NCBI RefSeq assembly: GCF_000427885.1
Contig: NZ_ATYW01000002.1
Span: forward strand, 191,522 to 255,521
Length of the DNA: 64,000 nt
Reading direction: 5' to 3'
From: Glycomyces tenuis DSM 44171
GTDB taxonomy: Bacteria > Actinomycetota > Actinomycetes > Mycobacteriales > Micromonosporaceae
Of the stretch, positions 61,918 to 64,000 are shown piece by piece; the first letter of the stretch is position 1; the number at the start of each line of letters is the position of its first letter. The notes beneath the pieces were generated by a model. It did not search any database, had not been told where the DNA came from, and was given only the letters and a program-made list of their open reading frames with translations. The position numbers and the translations under genes are program-made.

Positions 61918-62220
61918 TTGAGCGCCGAGGACCTCGAAAAATACGAGACCGACATGGAACTCCAGCTGTACCGCGAATACCGCGACATCGTGCGGCAGTT
62001 CACCTACGTCGTGGAGACCGAGCGCCGGTTCTATCTGGCCAACGCGGTGGAGGTCAACGTCAGGGGCGCTGACGCCGAGACCTACTTCGAGGTCGAGATG
62101 ACCGACGCGTGGGTGTGGGACATGTACCGCCCGGCCCGTTTCGTCAAGCACGTCCGCGTCCTGACCTTCAAAGACGTCAACGTCGAAGAACTCGACAAGC
62201 CGGACATCACCTTGCCTTGA
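61918..62220 (+). CDS. DUF2469 protein
   Basis: The protein has 100 residues, TTG start 5 nt after AAGGAG. The sequence SAEDLEKYETDMELQLYREY, then VVETERRFYLANAVEVNVRG and WVWDMYRPARFVKHVRVLTF, identifies the actinobacterial DUF2469 family. Its function is unknown. GTG 61915 lies too near the ribosome binding site. rnhB ends 192 nt upstream; that gap shows no gene. Confidence 0.88.
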   Translation: MSAEDLEKYETDMELQLYREYRDIVRQFTYVVETERRFYLANAVEVNVRGADAETYFEVEMTDAWVWDMYRPARFVKHVRVLTFKDVNVEELDKPDITLP

Positions 62221-62279
62221 GCCCCGAAGGCCCCAGACCTTCGACATCGCCCGTGGGATTTCCGGCTCGCCTGGGGCCT

Positions 62280-62349
62280 CTGTGCAAACCCCGACAGGCG
62301 CTGTCCGGCCCGTTCGCCCGCTCGCCGCCTCGTCGGGGTTTGCGCACAG
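62280..62349. repeat. Long-loop inverted repeat before pdtaS
   Basis: GCAAACCCCGAC (62284-62295) pairs with GTCGGGGTTTGC (62332-62343), with flanking partial complementarity (CTGT/ACAG) and a 36-nt loop. It lies between DUF2469 and the kinase promoter. It could terminate the first or regulate the second. Confidence 0.5.
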
Positions 62350-62397
62350 ACCCCGGGCGGTGCGAAAACCGTCCAGGGCCCGGGCTGGACGCGCGGC

Positions 62398-62403
62398 TAG
62401 TAT
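62398..62403 (+). promoter_or_regulatory. Leaderless promoter of the PdtaS-like kinase
   Basis: TAGTAT ends exactly 6 nt before GTG 62410. No Shine-Dalgarno sequence is present, in keeping with a leaderless transcript. Confidence 0.55.
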
Positions 62404-62409
62404 GGTGCG

Positions 62410-63888
62410 GTGTCAACACTCCGTGATGTCGTCAGCGCCCACACCGAGCTGTCGTCGAACTCCGCCGCGCACCTCCAGCGGCTCGTCGCCGAATGGCAGC
62501 TGCTGGCCGATCTCTCCTTCGCCGACTTCCTGCTCTGGGGCGCGGTCAAGGGCCACCCGGGCCGCTTCGTCTGCCTCGCGCAGGTCCGGCCCACCACCGG
62601 CCCGACGGCATACGAAGAAGACCAGGTCGGACGCATCGTGGAGGGCACGGACGCGGAGCACCTGAGCGTCGCCTTCACCGAAGGGCGCATCTTCCGCGAG
62701 GGTGGCCCGGTGTGGCGCGGCCACGTCCCCTCCCGCCACGAGGCGATCCCGGTCCGGCGGCGCGACCGCAGCCAGGTCATCGCCGTCGCCGCGCGCGACA
62801 CCAACCTCTCGGACATCCGCAGCCCGTCCCACCTCGAACTCAACTACCTCAAGACCGCCGACTACCTCGTCCAGATGCTCACCGACGGCGGCTTCCCCCC
62901 GCCGCTGCTGCCCGGCGAGCCGACCACGGCGCCGCGCATCGGCGACGGCCTGGTCCGCATCGGCGCCGACGGCCTGGTCCGCTACGCCTCCCCGAACGCC
63001 CTCTCCGCCTACCGGCGCATGGGCGTCACCGGCCACCTGAGGGACCGCGACCTCTCCGAGCTCACCCGCAGCCTGCCGGCCGACGCCGAGGCCGGCTCGG
63101 ACGCGGCCCGCCGCATCGGCGACGCCCTCGCGGGCGGCACGCCCCGCCGCAAGGAGATCGAGGCCAAGGGCGCGACGGTGCTCATGCGGGCCCTGCCGCT
63201 GCGCCCGGGCGGCAAGCCCGCCGGCGCGCTCGTCCTGGTGCGCGACATCACCGAGGTCCGGCGTCTCGACCGCGAACTGGTCACCAAGGACGCCACCATC
63301 CGCGAGATCCACCACCGCGTCAAGAACAACCTCCAGACCGTCGCCGCGCTGCTGCGCCTCCAGGCGCGCCGGGTCGGCTCGCCGCAGGCCCGTGTGTCTC
63401 TTGAGGAGTCGGTGCGTCGCGTCGCCTCGATCGCGCTGGTCCACGAGACCCTCGCCCAGTCCTCCGACGAGTCGGTCGGCTTCGACCAGATCGTCGACCG
63501 CGTCGCGTCCATGGCCGTCGAGGTCTCCGTCGCCGAGTCGAAGGTCACCCTCCGGCGCGAGGGCACCTTCGGGGTGCTGCCGAGCGAGTACGCCACGCCG
63601 CTGGTCATGGTCGTCAACGAGCTCATCCAGAACGCCGTCGAGCACGCCTACCCGCCCGGCCAGGAGGGCGAGGTCGTCATCGGCGTCGCCCGCGACGGCG
63701 ACCGCTTCCGCGTCACCGTCTCCGACCAGGGCAAGGGCCTGCCCGAGGGCTTCAGGATCGCGGGCTCGAACCGGCTCGGCCTCCAGATCGTCCACACCCT
63801 CGTCACCGGCGAGCTGCGCGGCACCATCGACATGCGCCCGCGCGCGGACGGCGGCACCGAGGCCGTGGTCGACTTCGCCCTCCAGTGA
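62410..63888 (+). CDS. pdtaS: PdtaS-like histidine kinase (HisKA_2)
   Basis: The protein has 492 residues. An N-terminal GAF-like domain (about 30-150) and a PAS-like domain (about 170-290) lead to a HisKA_2 dimerisation domain with REIHHRVKNNLQTVAALLRL, whose first HH carries the phosphorylatable histidine. An HATPase with VVNELIQNAVEHAY and VSDQGKGLPEGF follows. In mycobacteria PdtaS pairs with the RNA-binding antiterminator PdtaR, which is not in the window. The stop codon lies in a 44-bp tandem repeat. Confidence 0.9.
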   Translation: MSTLRDVVSAHTELSSNSAAHLQRLVAEWQLLADLSFADFLLWGAVKGHPGRFVCLAQVRPTTGPTAYEEDQVGRIVEGTDAEHLSVAFTEGRIFREGGPVWRGHVPSRHEAIPVRRRDRSQVIAVAARDTNLSDIRSPSHLELNYLKTADYLVQMLTDGGFPPPLLPGEPTTAPRIGDGLVRIGADGLVRYASPNALSAYRRMGVTGHLRDRDLSELTRSLPADAEAGSDAARRIGDALAGGTPRRKEIEAKGATVLMRALPLRPGGKPAGALVLVRDITEVRRLDRELVTKDATIREIHHRVKNNLQTVAALLRLQARRVGSPQARVSLEESVRRVASIALVHETLAQSSDESVGFDQIVDRVASMAVEVSVAESKVTLRREGTFGVLPSEYATPLVMVVNELIQNAVEHAYPPGQEGEVVIGVARDGDRFRVTVSDQGKGLPEGFRIAGSNRLGLQIVHTLVTGELRGTIDMRPRADGGTEAVVDFALQ

Positions 63889-64000
63889 CGAAGGAGCGGT
63901 GGGCGAAGCAGGGGTACAGCGCCCTCCAGTGACGAAGGAGCGGTGGGCGAAGCAGGGGTACAGCGCCCTCCAGTGACGAAGGAGCGGTGGGCGAAGCGGG
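63877..64000 (+). repeat. 44-bp tandem repeat at the pdtaS 3' end
   Basis: Two identical 44-bp units (63877-63920, 63921-63964) and a partial third (63965-64000) overlap the pdtaS stop. Each unit contains CCAGTGACG. From GTG 63885, 63929 and 63973 a 15-codon frame MTKERWAKQGYSALQ runs to TGA, and each stop overlaps the next GTG by 4 nt. The third unit diverges near 63998. The array runs past the window end. Translation is untested. Confidence 0.85.

Noticed and set aside
62278..62349. CRISPR-like repeat
   Set aside because: Only one inverted pair exists; there are no direct repeats with spacers, and no cas genes.

Overview
This window is about 64 kb of high-GC chromosome from an actinobacterium. 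The gene set points that way: the rpoC-str-S10 run, orn beside tRNA-His, the fdxA-dapC pair, lepB-rnhB-DUF2469, a PdtaS-type sensor kinase, DUF1707 proteins, a DrrAB-type exporter and frequent GTG/TTG starts. A filamentous actinomycete (Glycomycetaceae or similar) is a guess. Nothing in the sequence proves the family.

Layout. 1-2039: the rpoC 3' end, then a small accessory patch with an orphan ribbon-helix-helix antitoxin, an AbrB/RelE toxin-antitoxin pair and two small hypotheticals. 2040-6958: a long leader and the str operon (rpsL, rpsG, fusA, tuf). 7042-15626: the S10 and spc operon from rpsJ to rplR, closed by a strong intrinsic terminator. 15627-27395: an 11.8 kb block placed inside the spc operon, between rplR and rpsE. 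It holds an AbrB/PIN pair and then a peptidoglycan-scavenging locus: a GH3 lipoprotein N-acetylglucosaminidase, a GH25 muramidase, an N-acetylmuramoyl-L-alanine amidase, two RpiR regulators, MurQ, a BadF-type amino-sugar kinase and an NgcEFG-like ABC importer. 27433-32046: the spc operon resumes from its own promoter with rpsE, rpmD, rplO, secY, adk and map. The usual infA/rpmJ/alpha operon does not follow.

32043-34440: three tandem DUF1707 membrane proteins, a VapBC pair and tRNA-His. 34596-46870: orn, a group 2 sigma factor, a c-di-AMP riboswitch with an NlpC/P60 hydrolase, a MerR/spermidine-synthase-like pair, a heparinase-like protein, a SulP transporter, two membrane proteins, a GNAT protein, ferredoxin and DapC. 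47016-54518: a 1000-residue AAA/TPR regulator, a DrrAB-type exporter and a CtpE-like P-type ATPase. 54702-62220: proS, rpsP-khpA-rimM-trmD, rplS, two lepB genes, rnhB and DUF2469. 62410-64000: a PdtaS-like kinase whose stop codon lies in a 44-bp tandem repeat running off the window.

How the genes work together. In the inserted locus the three secreted enzymes could cut peptidoglycan to amino sugars, the binding protein and two permeases could import them, and the kinase plus MurQ could turn MurNAc into GlcNAc-6-P. A similar operator-like dyad sits in or beside the promoters of the muramidase, murQ and the second rpiR, which suggests shared control by the RpiR pair. Most of the rest is housekeeping translation, secretion and envelope machinery. 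Other notable points are an arginine at S12 position 88, where lysine is usual, and many TANNNT boxes placed 6-8 nt before start codons, as expected for leaderless transcripts.
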